From: Endozoicomonas sp. NE40
Lineage (GTDB): Bacteria; Pseudomonadota; Gammaproteobacteria; Pseudomonadales; Endozoicomonadaceae
Length of the DNA stretch: 64,000 nt
Direction of reading: 5' to 3'
NCBI RefSeq assembly: GCF_040549045.1
Contig: NZ_JBEWTB010000002.1
Span: 3,434,001-3,498,000, forward strand
Shown here: piece by piece, positions 1-9,332 of the stretch
How positions within the stretch are numbered: position 1 is the stretch's first letter
Layout of the letters: each line of letters starts with the position of its first letter
The notes under the pieces: model-generated
Database searches by the model: none
Seen by the model: only the letters and a program-made list of their open reading frames with translations
What the model was told of the DNA's origin: nothing
Program-made: the position numbers and the translations under genes

Positions 1-1
1 C

Positions 2-184
2 CTGTATTACCGGATTCAGAGCCAGAGACAGTGGATCTGGGATGGTGAACACGGTGTTCGCTACAAAATGACTGATAACCTTTCGTTCAATGTGACCCAG
101 ATATTCGACTTTGACAGTCAACCCGGTGAAGATGAGAAAAAACTCGACTCGCAATTGAAGTTCGGTATTGGCTATAACTGGTAG
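2..184 (+). CDS. C-terminal end of an outer-membrane beta-barrel protein (partial)
   Basis: An open frame enters from the left edge and stops at TAG 182-184, giving the last 60 residues. The visible part alternates polar and hydrophobic residues (for example YRIQSQRQWIW, VTQIFDFD, LKFGIGYNW) and ends in an aromatic residue, the usual outer-membrane barrel insertion signal. The tail resembles the DUF481/YdiY salt-induced outer-membrane family, but too little is present to assign a family. Start and length are outside the window. Confidence 0.6.
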   Translation: MYYRIQSQRQWIWDGEHGVRYKMTDNLSFNVTQIFDFDSQPGEDEKKLDSQLKFGIGYNW

Positions 185-290
185 TTGTTATTGATAATCA
201 GTCGCATTTGTATATAATGACCAGCACCGATAATAATCAAAAGCAGCCATGACTGATGCTTCATGGTCAAGCCAATATTCGAGGTTAATA

Positions 291-1001
291 ATGGATAATA
301 AAATGGAAGCCGCCGGGGCTGCCCGCGAATTATTGCTGAATGAATACCACGGTATTCTTTCTACCCACTCCCACGATGTACCAGGCTATCCTTTTGGTTC
401 AGTCATGCCGTATTGTCTGGATGAAAACGGACAGCCTGTTATTTTGATCAGCCGAATTGCCCAGCACACCAGAAATATTCAGGAAAACCCCAAGGTATCG
501 CTGATTATCAGTGAAACCGGTATTAATGATGTGCATAAAGGTGGGCGGCTGACCTGGCTCGGTGATGCTGAAAAAATAGAGGATTACGAACAGCAGGCAG
601 AGCGTTACTATGCTTTTTTTCCTCAGTCCAGGGATTACCATAAAACCCATGACTTTGACTTTTATCGTATCAATCTGGTGCGAGCCCGCTTTATTGGAGG
701 CTTTGGAAAGATCTTCTGGGTTAAAAATGACCTGATGACAAAAGCCAACCCGTTTTATGGCCAGACAGAGAATGGCATGGTGAACCACATGAATGAAGAT
801 CATGTGGATGCCATGGTGAAGTACTGCGTTAATGCAGGCATTGTTATTCCTGAAGGTCTTTCCCCCAGAATGGCGGGCGTAGACAGCGAGGGTATGCATC
901 TGTTACTTGGCGATAAGCTGGTACGTATTCCTTTTCCTGCTTCGGTTGAAGAGCCCATGGCGGTCAGAAAAACGCTGGTCGATATGGCGCGGGCTGCTTA
1001 A
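291..1001 (+). CDS. HugZ-family haem utilisation protein (FMN-binding split barrel + DUF2470)
   Basis: The product (236 aa from this start) matches the HugZ / pyridoxamine-phosphate-oxidase-like family. Its N-terminal split-barrel part carries the conserved stretch GILSTHSHDVPGYPFGSV and a typical ISRIAQHTRN segment. A C-terminal DUF2470 domain begins near NGMVNHMNEDHVDAM. HugZ-type proteins bind haem and help release iron from it in the cytoplasm; no haem uptake genes are visible beside it. An upstream in-frame ATG at 249 would add 14 residues, but ATG 291 has GAGG six bases before it and fits the family N-terminus better. A hairpin at 1039-1068 closes the unit. Confidence 0.85.
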   Translation: MDNKMEAAGAARELLLNEYHGILSTHSHDVPGYPFGSVMPYCLDENGQPVILISRIAQHTRNIQENPKVSLIISETGINDVHKGGRLTWLGDAEKIEDYEQQAERYYAFFPQSRDYHKTHDFDFYRINLVRARFIGGFGKIFWVKNDLMTKANPFYGQTENGMVNHMNEDHVDAMVKYCVNAGIVIPEGLSPRMAGVDSEGMHLLLGDKLVRIPFPASVEEPMAVRKTLVDMARAA

Positions 1002-1038
1002 TTAAATTGATAGCCTTTAGATAATAACTTGAAATAAA

Positions 1039-1068
1039 AAAGCTGTATTTAATAATAAATACAGCTTT
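1039..1068. terminator. Hairpin terminator candidate
   Basis: A perfect 13-bp inverted repeat (AAAGCTGTATTTA and its complement) with a 4-base loop lies 38 bases after the HugZ-type gene. The flanking A-run is stronger on the left, so it would work best for leftward transcription; rightward it has only a short T stretch. Confidence 0.55.
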
Positions 1069-1268
1069 CAAAATATATCCTTAGATCATAAAGCCTTTAA
1101 ATCAAGGGATTCTCCTATTTTTTCCAATAGTCGGTTCTGTTTTAAATCATAATAAACTCGTTTTTTTAATTTCAAATTAATGAACTAATTAATCTGGGAG
1201 GTATCTATTAGTTCATGCGTCCATTTCAATGGGTATCTGAATTTAATTAAACAGGGAAGGAAATTAAT

Positions 1269-2492
1269 ATGGAATCACTGAATATGGTAAATGTTATAAC
1301 TGGTTATGGCGCTGATGCTTATAATAAGATAGCCAGTTTTAGCCAGAGCGTTTGTGATAGTGGTACTAATGCCTATAACAGTGTAATGGGAAATGTCTCT
1401 TATGCTGGTGCAAAAAACTACTTGTACAACAATGGCTCAAGCTGTTATGAAACGTTAAAGAATACAGCTGCGACTCTTTACAGTAGAACTGTTACAGACT
1501 ATGTACCTGCAGCCGAAAAAGGATTTTCGGATCTGCAACGTATCTCGACAGCCTTTGGTGAGAAAGTAAGAAAGAATGCTCCTGAATCATTGCAGTCTGC
1601 ATTTGTTCCATCACAGAGAACAGGTATGAGCGCAGCGGTAATGACGGTTGCTGCACTACCGTTTGCAGTGCCTTATCTGGAAAATCAATTCACGAGCTAT
1701 TCCTGTGGAAGAGAGCTGAGCAGACAGAAACAATTACAGCAGAAGGTAATGACTGATGCTGCAGAGCAAACACCGGAAGAAGCGATCAACTCACTGGGAC
1801 AGCGATCAGAAAAGCTGAACGAAGCCATCAATGGACGTAAGGCAATTCTAAATCGTAGCTGCTTCAGCCTTTGGAATCTCGGTAAAACATTATTAGTGGC
1901 AGGTTCTTCCTTTGTGCTTGCACCCTATGTTACTGGCGCACAGCTGGGCGTTTATGCTGCAACAGGTTTGGCACATATGGTTTACCGCAATGTTTCGAAT
2001 ACAAGCCAGACCCGCTCTCAGGTCGCTGAGCTTGAAAGTATGAAAACAAATATAGATCAGGCCAGAGCTGATAAAGGCACCCTTCAAAGAAGTCAGGAAG
2101 AAGCTGTAAGGTTGACGGAAGAGAATGCCAAAGTTACTGCGGAAAAAGGAAAAATAACTGAGGAAAGAGCTGTTATTTTGGATCAACTGAACAATGAACG
2201 AGTTGCTCTTCATGATGCCATTCGGCAGCTTGATAATGAGAAAAAACAGCTTCAAGACCGTGTCGATGAGCAAACTGGTTTGCTCACTAACCCAGATGTA
2301 GTTTCATTGATGGCAACACATAAAGTGGTTGAGAAGCTTGGCGACAATGCGCAGAAGATTGCGGAAGCAGAACAGCGTCTAAATGAAAAACGGCAGGAAA
2401 GAGCCAACCTGATTGCTGAAAAGGACGAAACGCAAGCAGCTATGCGAGCAAGAATGGATGAGTTGACCCGACAGCTTGGGGCTCTTAACTAA
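1269..2492 (+). CDS. Coiled-coil membrane-associated protein of unknown function
   Basis: I do not recognise a family for this 407-aa protein. It has a Tyr/Asn/Ser-rich N-terminal third, a hydrophobic segment near 120-136 and a longer one near 205-235, then a charged Glu/Lys/Gln-rich region from about 250 to the end that reads as a long coiled coil. There is no signal peptide. A strong ribosome binding site (GGGAAGGA) precedes ATG 1269, and a clean terminator follows at 2521-2554, so it is a single-gene unit. Two hydrophobic hairpins plus a long coiled coil is a layout shared by some secreted effectors and inclusion-membrane proteins. That role is only a guess. Confidence 0.7.
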   Translation: MESLNMVNVITGYGADAYNKIASFSQSVCDSGTNAYNSVMGNVSYAGAKNYLYNNGSSCYETLKNTAATLYSRTVTDYVPAAEKGFSDLQRISTAFGEKVRKNAPESLQSAFVPSQRTGMSAAVMTVAALPFAVPYLENQFTSYSCGRELSRQKQLQQKVMTDAAEQTPEEAINSLGQRSEKLNEAINGRKAILNRSCFSLWNLGKTLLVAGSSFVLAPYVTGAQLGVYAATGLAHMVYRNVSNTSQTRSQVAELESMKTNIDQARADKGTLQRSQEEAVRLTEENAKVTAEKGKITEERAVILDQLNNERVALHDAIRQLDNEKKQLQDRVDEQTGLLTNPDVVSLMATHKVVEKLGDNAQKIAEAEQRLNEKRQERANLIAEKDETQAAMRARMDELTRQLGALN

Positions 2493-2520
2493 GCGATTCA
2501 TTCACTTTAAACCAGCCTGA

Positions 2521-2554
2521 AAAATCGCCTTCTATTCCGGAAGGCGATTTTTTT
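2521..2554 (+). terminator. Rho-independent terminator
   Basis: A 12-bp perfect stem (AAAATCGCCTTC and its complement), a 7-base loop and a run of seven T follow the coiled-coil gene by about 30 bases. Confidence 0.88.
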
Positions 2555-2624
2555 ATATGTGTCATAAAGATTCTGCCTGACAGGCCGACCTGATGATTAA
2601 TATTTATCCAATGTGATCGTTGCA

Positions 2625-5000
2625 ATGCACAAGATAACGCCACTTCTATTATCCGCTTTTGTATCTGCAACCGCCGCAGTCCTGCAGCCATCTGCCTATG
2701 GCAGTACAACAATCATTAGCACCGATGGCGACTCTAAGGTACCTACCGATGTTTATGCTGAAGATACAGATCAATATAACTACATCATTGATGTTAAAGG
2801 AGAAGGGCGCTTTTTTATCACAGGCGCACGGATCGTTAACGACTCCACGGCTGGTATCGCTGCGATTTTATTAAAATCCAGTACTGATACCTACTCTATC
2901 ATTCTTGAGCCTGGCTATTTTTTCTCGTCTGCTGTTCACAGCAGTGGCAACATTGATGGTTTGCTTATCAGTGACACACAATCAACAGCAGGCACGATTA
3001 AAATAGGTGAAATATTATTAAATGACTTGGTCAGTGTTGATCAGGGCATTGCCGTTCACATCAAAGACATCCTGTCAGGTGGAGCAGTGATAGTTGGTTC
3101 TAAAGGCCGTCTGACAGGTAATAACACCCTGATCAAAACAACGGAAAATGGTTACTTGCCGAGTCTGGTCATCAGAGGTGAGATAAAAACAACAGGCGGT
3201 TATGCCATTGACCTGTCGGAAGGGATGGGAGCTGGTAACGTTATTGTCGAATCAGGTCTTATTGAAGGTAATATTAAAGGTCCTTCCTCTGCTGATGATC
3301 TTCTGAATTTAAACGGTGGTACGATTGATGGTACTATTGAAGGCTTTGAGGACATCCAGATCAATACTACTTCCGCTGTCGTACTGACCAATGATGTAAT
3401 CGGAAGTAACAGAATGGATGTCAGAGGCGGTGTTTCTTTTGCCAAACCAGATTCCGAAGGGCAACAGAAGGTATCCGGCGATATTTCACTGATCGGCTAT
3501 AGCTATATGGAGGTACTTGTTGGCGTCGATGATTTAAATGATCCGGCTTTGAAAGTGGCGGGTGATATAACGCTTGATAAAGATGCTGAAATATATGTCG
3601 TCATGTCTAAAGACGATTACGACAATAACCGGGTGCTGGATAATGTTAAAGTCTTCCAGGCTGATAATGTAGAATTAACGGCGGCTGCGGATAGTGTTGA
3701 TGCTTTTATCGGAACACCCTTTTTACATAAAATTTATAATAAATTTTACCAGGATGGTGTAGTCACTGTTTCTATTTCTCCAAAAAGTATTACTGAGGTT
3801 GTTAAAGACCTCAATACCGGCCAATCCAGTGCAGAAGTGTTAACGACTATTCTTGAGAATTTAAAAACTGATTCTTCGGGCGGGTCTTCAGGCGGATCTT
3901 CAGGTGGGTCTTCAGGCGATTCTTTCGTACCATCAGGCTTTTCAAATCTTTATGCCCGACTTCTGCCCATCCGCACTGCTGAAGATATGGCTGAATTTGC
4001 TTCCGAGAACAGAGTCAATAACGCAGATATTACTCAGGAAGTGAACATCACTTTAATGAACAGTGCGATTACCCAGGTTTTGCGTCGCCTGTCTGCGCCT
4101 CGTCAGGGGGCTGCTAAAACGGGTGTGGCGTACGGTGATGGAATATCAGCAGATGGTTTCTGGCTTCAGGCTATAGGCGCAGATATAAAGCAGAACAGCC
4201 GCAAAAATACCACGGGTGGTAAGATATTTGGCTATGATGCCAGTCTTGAGGGGTTCACACTGGGTATAGAGTCTTCAAAGGAAGATTATACCTTTGGGGG
4301 AGCCGTCACACTGGTAAATGCTTATGTTGAAAAAGACGGTGTCAGCGATACCAGTCGTATAAAGAATTACCAGTTCAGTGCCTACAGCCGATGGGAGCAT
4401 GAAAACCGTTTTATTGACTCGGTACTCAACTATGGACAGAGTTCGCATAAGCGACACCGTTATATTGATGTTCAGGGCTTTTCAGGCTTGCCCTTAATCG
4501 CTGATTTTAATAGCCAGCACTATGGACTGAGAGTGCTTGGAGGCTATAACCTTTCATATCGTGGTATAGACCTTCAGCCAATGGTCGGCTTCAACTATGA
4601 AATGGTTCGGACTGACAAATATAAGGAAAAGGACCCTGGTAGTATTGACCTCGCGCAGTCCGTCGAGGATCAGAAATATCAGCGAATAGAAGTGGGAACT
4701 GGCATCACTGTAAGTAAAACATTTGCAGTGGCTAAAGGTGAAATAGAACCCTACGTAAGAACCATGGTGTGGCATGACCTCAAGGGACAGCGTATAGAGA
4801 CAACGGCTCAATTCACTGGCGGCGGTGCAGATTCTTTCGTCTCCAGAGGTGGTGACCCAGTCCGGACAAGCTATCAGGCTTCACTGGGGGTCGTTTATCA
4901 TCGGGATGACCGTTTCACATTCTTTGCTGGTTATGAGCTGGGCAAAAAATTAGACTACACCTATAACAGTTATTCAGCCGCTATGAAGTATAAGTTCTGA
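2625..5000 (+). CDS. Autotransporter (type V secretion) outer-membrane protein
   Basis: This 791-aa protein starts with a signal peptide (MHKITPLLLSAFVSATAAVLQ, probable cleavage near PSAYG). A beta-rich passenger follows (roughly 27-420), then a Ser/Gly linker of GGSS repeats (bases 3877-3924) and a C-terminal autotransporter beta-domain of about 275 residues ending in YKF, the expected barrel end. The passenger has short repeating beta-strand units such as LNGGTIDGTIEGFEDI that suggest a beta-helix; no protease or lipase triad is visible. GTG 2613 is an alternative start, but ATG 2625 puts the signal peptide at the N-terminus. It should be exported to the cell surface; its function is unknown. 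Confidence 0.83.
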   Translation: MHKITPLLLSAFVSATAAVLQPSAYGSTTIISTDGDSKVPTDVYAEDTDQYNYIIDVKGEGRFFITGARIVNDSTAGIAAILLKSSTDTYSIILEPGYFFSSAVHSSGNIDGLLISDTQSTAGTIKIGEILLNDLVSVDQGIAVHIKDILSGGAVIVGSKGRLTGNNTLIKTTENGYLPSLVIRGEIKTTGGYAIDLSEGMGAGNVIVESGLIEGNIKGPSSADDLLNLNGGTIDGTIEGFEDIQINTTSAVVLTNDVIGSNRMDVRGGVSFAKPDSEGQQKVSGDISLIGYSYMEVLVGVDDLNDPALKVAGDITLDKDAEIYVVMSKDDYDNNRVLDNVKVFQADNVELTAAADSVDAFIGTPFLHKIYNKFYQDGVVTVSISPKSITEVVKDLNTGQSSAEVLTTILENLKTDSSGGSSGGSSGGSSGDSFVPSGFSNLYARLLPIRTAEDMAEFASENRVNNADITQEVNITLMNSAITQVLRRLSAPRQGAAKTGVAYGDGISADGFWLQAIGADIKQNSRKNTTGGKIFGYDASLEGFTLGIESSKEDYTFGGAVTLVNAYVEKDGVSDTSRIKNYQFSAYSRWEHENRFIDSVLNYGQSSHKRHRYIDVQGFSGLPLIADFNSQHYGLRVLGGYNLSYRGIDLQPMVGFNYEMVRTDKYKEKDPGSIDLAQSVEDQKYQRIEVGTGITVSKTFAVAKGEIEPYVRTMVWHDLKGQRIETTAQFTGGGADSFVSRGGDPVRTSYQASLGVVYHRDDRFTFFAGYELGKKLDYTYNSYSAAMKYKF

Positions 5001-5069
5001 GTGTTTATCTGCTCCATCAACTGAAGTTCATCAAATCAAGATAGGTACCGTTAAGCGATTGGTGAGTGT

Positions 5070-6890
5070 TTACGGCTGTGGACACCCAAAAAATGCGAGC
5101 AGTGTCCACAATACAGTGGCTATAGCCGCCATAGCCATGGCCTGGGGTAGCTGAGTTCTGACATGATCCATCAGATCACACCCCGTACACAGTGCCGATA
5201 AAATTGTGGTATCTGAAATGGGTGAAGTCTGGTCACCAAACACTGCGCCATTCAGCACACAGGCAAAACACAGTGCCATAAAAAGCCAGGCACTGCTTTC
5301 TTCTAATCCAAGACCCAGGGTCAGGCTCCAGGCCAGAGGCATTGCCAGAGGGTAAACAACGGCATAGGTTCCCAGGCTGGTACCTGTGGAAAAGGCAACC
5401 ACAATACTTAATCCAAATAACAGGGCTGGCAGCAGCCAGTAAACACTCAGCAAACGTTCTGATAATAAGCTGACAAGAAAAGCTCCTCCTCCCGTCTGCT
5501 GACTCATATGCCCCATGGTGACGGCGAGCAAAATAATGACAGAGCCGAGTACCACCGATTCCAGACCTTCCACTACACCGCCCATCAGGTCATTGAGGCT
5601 CATGCCTCTCATCAGGGCAATGCCCCCGGCCAATACAAAGGCAGCAGAAAAAGCCCAGAGAATCTGTGGGGCACCACGCAACCAGAAAGTCACCAGTGCA
5701 GTGCCGATCAATACGCCCAGCGGGAGCACAAATTCCAGTACCCATGGCTGATAGTCCCCCGAAGAGTTATCAATTTCACGGGACGCGAGCGGACGACTGC
5801 CCAGTGCTGATAACTGCCCTGTCGATCGAGCCCGTTTAATTGCCTTTTTCATTTGCCGCCCAATAAAGGGAGCCTTGTCGATTGATAACAGAAAAGTCCC
5901 CATAACCGCCAAAATAGCGTAAAACGACAGAGGCAGGCACTGGAAAAAGAACTTCAGGCGATCGGATTCTGTGGCCAGAAAGCTAACACCACTGACAATC
6001 AGTAAAGGTTGTACAAACCCTGGCCAGGCATTAAAGGCTAGTAACACCGCGACAGGGGAGGAAGTGGAGTCTACAATATACGACAGTTCCTCTTTTGATA
6101 TCTTTTCCTGGTCAGCAACGGGTGTCACGGTGGTACCCACCAGTACGGCAGAAATGGTCCCTCCCTGGAACATCAGGATACCCAGTGTCCAGGTCACTAA
6201 CTTTGCTGAAACAGGTCCTTTGACGCAATGTCTCGACAGAAAACGGGCAAAGGCCTGGGCAGCACCGGTTTTTCCCCAGATACCACTCAGCCCACCCAGC
6301 AGCCAGAGGTACAAAATCAACAGAATTGCAGAACCCGGCTGCCCGATGCTGTTTACCAACAACCGGGTAACATCGTACTGACCGATCAGCATTCCCCCAA
6401 CAAGCAATCCCCCAAGTAGAGCTGTCAGGGGTTCTTTGAGCATGAAACAAAGAATAATGGCGGTCAGGGCTGGCAACAGTGACCAGCCTCCCCAGTGACG
6501 AACAACACTCAGTTTTAACACCTGAGGCCTGCCGTCGGAGCCTATCCGCCTGGCCAGGTCCTGCTCAGGAAGTTCCTGCTTCAAAGTCAGCTTGTTAAGG
6601 TTAGAAGGGTGCAGCGGGCTTTGATAATAGGGGGTAATTTCTGACAGTGAAATGTCCTGGTCCTGAAAGTGGACAAACCTAGAACCATCCGGGGCTATTT
6701 CCTGAGGCAGCACCTGTTCCTGAACCTGAGATATCGGTGTCATAGTCCGTCCGACACAGAAGGACATAGCCAGAAACAGTAGAAAAATCCCCAGAGGAGC
6801 CAGGCGACCTAGGTGAATGCAGCATCCTTTCGATTTTGAAAAGGTTGTTGGTGAATGCATGATTTTCTTACAAAACCTCTGATAGATCAT
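5070..6890 (-). CDS. NhaC-type Na+/H+ antiporter family membrane transporter
   Basis: The 606-aa product has an N-terminal hydrophobic segment, a roughly 90-residue extracytoplasmic insert, and about ten to twelve membrane spans. It contains the NhaC-superfamily signatures GGTISAVLVGTTVTPVAD and, near the end, VFGDQTSPISDTTILSA. Family members exchange Na+ for protons or move organic substrates in antiport; the substrate cannot be read from the sequence. The ATG at 6890 is preferred over GTG 6896 because the AGGTG/GAGAG purine stretch lies upstream of it. The long periplasmic N-terminal insert is longer than in classical NhaC. It is a single gene with no obvious partner. Confidence 0.8.
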   Translation of the reverse strand: MIYQRFCKKIMHSPTTFSKSKGCCIHLGRLAPLGIFLLFLAMSFCVGRTMTPISQVQEQVLPQEIAPDGSRFVHFQDQDISLSEITPYYQSPLHPSNLNKLTLKQELPEQDLARRIGSDGRPQVLKLSVVRHWGGWSLLPALTAIILCFMLKEPLTALLGGLLVGGMLIGQYDVTRLLVNSIGQPGSAILLILYLWLLGGLSGIWGKTGAAQAFARFLSRHCVKGPVSAKLVTWTLGILMFQGGTISAVLVGTTVTPVADQEKISKEELSYIVDSTSSPVAVLLAFNAWPGFVQPLLIVSGVSFLATESDRLKFFFQCLPLSFYAILAVMGTFLLSIDKAPFIGRQMKKAIKRARSTGQLSALGSRPLASREIDNSSGDYQPWVLEFVLPLGVLIGTALVTFWLRGAPQILWAFSAAFVLAGGIALMRGMSLNDLMGGVVEGLESVVLGSVIILLAVTMGHMSQQTGGGAFLVSLLSERLLSVYWLLPALLFGLSIVVAFSTGTSLGTYAVVYPLAMPLAWSLTLGLGLEESSAWLFMALCFACVLNGAVFGDQTSPISDTTILSALCTGCDLMDHVRTQLPQAMAMAAIATVLWTLLAFFGCPQP

Positions 6891-6896
6891 AAACAC

Positions 6897-7291
6897 CTAC
6901 TCTCCGGACGCACTTACCTGTCAGAGAATAGAAATACCCTCAGTCATTAGCTGATTCGTTTTGTTGTACAGACTCCCCCGGCTACTCTGGTGTACTCCAA
7001 AGCCTTGCATTTGGCTCTCAATGTATTTCTGCCAATGTGTTTCTATGTAAAGCCAAATTCAGTATCCGGCATGAGGTTTACTGTTGTCACACTGGCTTCA
7101 CCGTGACGCATAGCCATGTTCTCGCCAACCGGAAACCAGCTGCACAAAGCTTGGTAGATACTCAGTGTTTCTGCAACTTTACTTAATGAAGCGATGGTGT
7201 CTCTCTGAAATATTGATCCCGATGCAATTGCCTGTTAACTCTTTCTGTTATGCTCCCTCCCGTTTCCCGGTAATAGAATAAAGGAAGAAGA
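6897..7291. other. Intergenic gap between divergent genes, with a possible gene remnant
   Basis: This 395-base stretch holds the control regions of the antiporter (leftward) and the mutarotase-fold gene (rightward). On the minus strand an open stretch of about 63 codons (approx. 7237 to 7043) has no start codon near its beginning and ends at TAG. It may be the tail of a decayed gene or chance. No other feature is visible apart from the promoter listed at 7246-7254. Confidence 0.35.
7246..7254 (+). promoter_or_regulatory. Extended -10 promoter candidate
   Basis: TGTTATGCT matches the extended -10 form TGnTATnnT and lies 38 bases before the start of the mutarotase-fold gene. A weak TTGCCT -35 sits only 15 bases upstream, as expected where an extended -10 carries the promoter. 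Confidence 0.4.
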
Positions 7292-8236
7292 ATGAAAGCC
7301 TTTCGGCTACTGTGTGGTTGTTTATCATTGGTGAGTGCAGGTGTGTTGGCTGTCAGCTTTCCTGAAGTTCGACTGGAAAACGACACCGTTAAAGTGGCAG
7401 TTTATCTGCCTGATATTGAAAAAGGCTCATACCGTTCCACTCGTTTTGACTGGTCTGGCCTGATCCACTCATTTCAGTTTGAAGAGATTGAGTATTTTGG
7501 CCGCTGGCGCTCAGAGCCGGTACATAACCCGGAGATGCATTTCAGTGTTAACGGGCCTGCCCAGATTTTTGGCAACCTGGGCTATGGTGAGTCTGATACC
7601 TTTGTTCGCATCGGCATCGGTGTTCTGGAAAAACCCGAAAACGAGAAAAGTTTTAACTTCATCAACCCATACCAGATTCTTGACCATGGCGAGTGGCAGG
7701 TCGAATCCACTGACGACACTGTTCAGTTTGTTCAGACATTGCAGGATGACACGGGCTATGGTTATCGTTACAGAAAAACCGTCACCCTGAATGAGCAGGG
7801 GTTCTCCATGGCTCATCAACTGGAAAATACGGGTGAAAAGGCAATTGAGACCACTGTGTTCAATCATCACTTCTTTGTGATTGACGACCAGACTGTTGAT
7901 GAACAATATCAGGTGTTTTTCCCGTTCTCTCCTGCTAAACAAATAGAAGAGTCACGCATTGAATTACAAGACGACAGTCTTCAGATAATCGAACCCATCA
8001 GCGATGAAGACCGGTTGTTTGTTCCTCTGACAGGTTTTGCCAGAACGGCGGATGACCATCAGTTTCGTATTCATCATAATGGCCTGAACCGGGGGATAAA
8101 GGTTCAGGTAGACCAGCCCCTGAGCAGGCTGGTGGTCTGGGCGAACGACAGATCACTCTCACCGGAAAATTTTCTTGAAGTGAATGTGCCGGTTGGCGAA
8201 AGTTTCAGCTGGACGGCAGAATACAGAGTTTATTGA
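7292..8236 (+). CDS. Secreted galactose-mutarotase-fold protein
   Basis: The 314-aa protein begins with a signal peptide (MKAFRLLCGCLSLVSAGVLA) and the rest is a beta-rich fold like aldose 1-epimerases (galactose mutarotase superfamily). It has segments such as FNHHFFVIDDQ in the place of the usual His-containing core and FLEVNVPVGESFSWTAEY at the end. Family members convert alpha- and beta-anomers of sugars or bind carbohydrates. With a signal peptide it should be periplasmic. Catalytic residues cannot be assigned with certainty, so a sugar-binding or non-enzymatic role is possible. AAGGAAGAAG before the ATG is a good ribosome binding site. A weak hairpin follows. Confidence 0.65.
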   Translation: MKAFRLLCGCLSLVSAGVLAVSFPEVRLENDTVKVAVYLPDIEKGSYRSTRFDWSGLIHSFQFEEIEYFGRWRSEPVHNPEMHFSVNGPAQIFGNLGYGESDTFVRIGIGVLEKPENEKSFNFINPYQILDHGEWQVESTDDTVQFVQTLQDDTGYGYRYRKTVTLNEQGFSMAHQLENTGEKAIETTVFNHHFFVIDDQTVDEQYQVFFPFSPAKQIEESRIELQDDSLQIIEPISDEDRLFVPLTGFARTADDHQFRIHHNGLNRGIKVQVDQPLSRLVVWANDRSLSPENFLEVNVPVGESFSWTAEYRVY

Positions 8237-8248
8237 TGGCTGTAAAAG

Positions 8249-8277
8249 GCAGGGTTAATGTTGTTTTTCAACCCTGC
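8249..8277 (+). terminator. Weak terminator hairpin
   Basis: GCAGGGTT and its complement, separated by 13 bases, follow the mutarotase-fold gene. Only a broken T-rich stretch comes after, so termination may be partial. Confidence 0.4.
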
Positions 8278-8346
8278 TGACTCTTTATATACTGGATCTT
8301 TTCAGGATGTATACTGGAGTAAATATGAGCGAATGCGGAGAAAAGC

Positions 8347-8583
8347 ATGGAAACCTTCCAGCATGACCTGAAGAGTTTGTTCAGCCAGCTGGGGCTGAAC
8401 AATACACCAGAATACATCGAGCAATTTATTGCTGAGCATTCACTGACAGAACAGCAGTCTATTTTTGAAGCCGATTTCTGGCAGCCAGCACAAAAACAGT
8501 TTCTCAGGGAAAGCCATGATCAGGACTCAGACTGGTGTGCGGTAGTTAATGAGTTTGATGTAATGCTGAGAGCCAGAAAATAA
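8347..8583 (+). CDS. DUF2789 family protein
   Basis: This 78-aa protein has the pattern of the DUF2789 family of small gammaproteobacterial proteins: an N-terminal LKSLFSQLGL helix, an IEQFIAEHSL segment, the FWQPAQKQFLRE core, and a C-terminal DWCAVVNEFDVMLR helix. The family has no assigned function; it looks like a small soluble all-helical protein. GCGGAGAAAAGC before the ATG supplies the ribosome binding site. It sits alone between the mutarotase-fold gene and fxsA. Confidence 0.8.
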   Translation: METFQHDLKSLFSQLGLNNTPEYIEQFIAEHSLTEQQSIFEADFWQPAQKQFLRESHDQDSDWCAVVNEFDVMLRARK

Positions 8584-8709
8584 TCACCACTTGTTCAGCC
8601 AGAAGTATTGATGATGTATGACCTGCCCAAAGCAAAGATTTTGTAATCCTCCCTTGTATTTCTACTATATGCCTCCAGATAGAAAGTACTTATAAATCCG
8701 GAGTCATCC

Positions 8710-9180
8710 ATGCGATTCCCAGTCTGGTTATTTTTGCTGTTCCCCGTTATTGAAATGCTGGTGCTGATTGAAGTTGGCAGCGCTATCGGGGGACTGAATG
8801 CGGTTGCACTGATTATTTTAGGGGCAATTATTGGTATGGCGGTTTTACGCCAGCAGGGATTCAGTACTATGCTGAGAGCCCGTGAACGTATGGCACATGG
8901 GGAGATGCCTGCGACAGAAATGGTGGAAGGATTCATGATTGCCATTGGCGGTCTGTTTATGATGTTCCCTGGCTTTGTGTCTGACTTTTTCGGGATCGCC
9001 CTGCTGATTCCACCAGTACGTAAGTACCTTTTGAAGAAAATGATTGCCAGTGGTCGCTGGCAGGTACACCAGTCTTCGACCACCTTCGAAGGCCAGTATT
9101 ACCGTGAAGATATTGACCCCGGGCGTGGGCTGCACAATACCTTCGACGGGGACTTCAAACGGGAAGATGAAAAAAAATAG
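8710..9180 (+). CDS. fxsA: FxsA family cytoplasmic membrane protein
   Basis: This 156-aa protein matches FxsA. It begins with a membrane segment containing PVIEMLVLIEVGSAIGG, then a second hydrophobic segment (AVALIILGAIIGMAVLR), a GFSTMLRARERMAHGEMPA loop, a glycine-rich third segment (FMIAIGGLFMMFPGFVSDFFG), and a charged cytoplasmic tail. In E. coli FxsA overproduction relieves exclusion of phage T7 by F plasmids; its normal role is unclear. In many gammaproteobacteria it lies directly upstream of groES, as here, which supports the call. Confidence 0.9.
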   Translation: MRFPVWLFLLFPVIEMLVLIEVGSAIGGLNAVALIILGAIIGMAVLRQQGFSTMLRARERMAHGEMPATEMVEGFMIAIGGLFMMFPGFVSDFFGIALLIPPVRKYLLKKMIASGRWQVHQSSTTFEGQYYREDIDPGRGLHNTFDGDFKREDEKK

Positions 9181-9189
9181 TATTGCCCC

Positions 9190-9218
9190 CTTGAAAAAGA
9201 TTAACCGCATCCCTACTT
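9190..9218 (+). promoter_or_regulatory. Heat-shock (sigma-32 type) promoter of groES-groEL
   Basis: CTTGAAA at 9190-9196 and CCCTACTT at 9211-9218, 14 bases apart, fit the sigma-32 consensus (CTTGAAA, 13-15 bases, CCCCATnT) well. They lie about 115 bases before the groES start. This explains heat induction of the chaperonin operon. Confidence 0.7.
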
Positions 9219-9332
9219 AGAGTAACACCGTATAACAGGTTCGGTTTGGGTGGGTACCAACAGAAATCCACCCGGCCTTAATTGTAAGTTGACTGCTGAA
9301 TGTTCGGCATAAACAGTTGGAGAGATACATCG

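Noticed and set aside
3877..3924. Short direct repeats in the autotransporter as a CRISPR-like array
   Set aside because: The repeats are 12 bases, coding (GGSS linker) and have no spacers.
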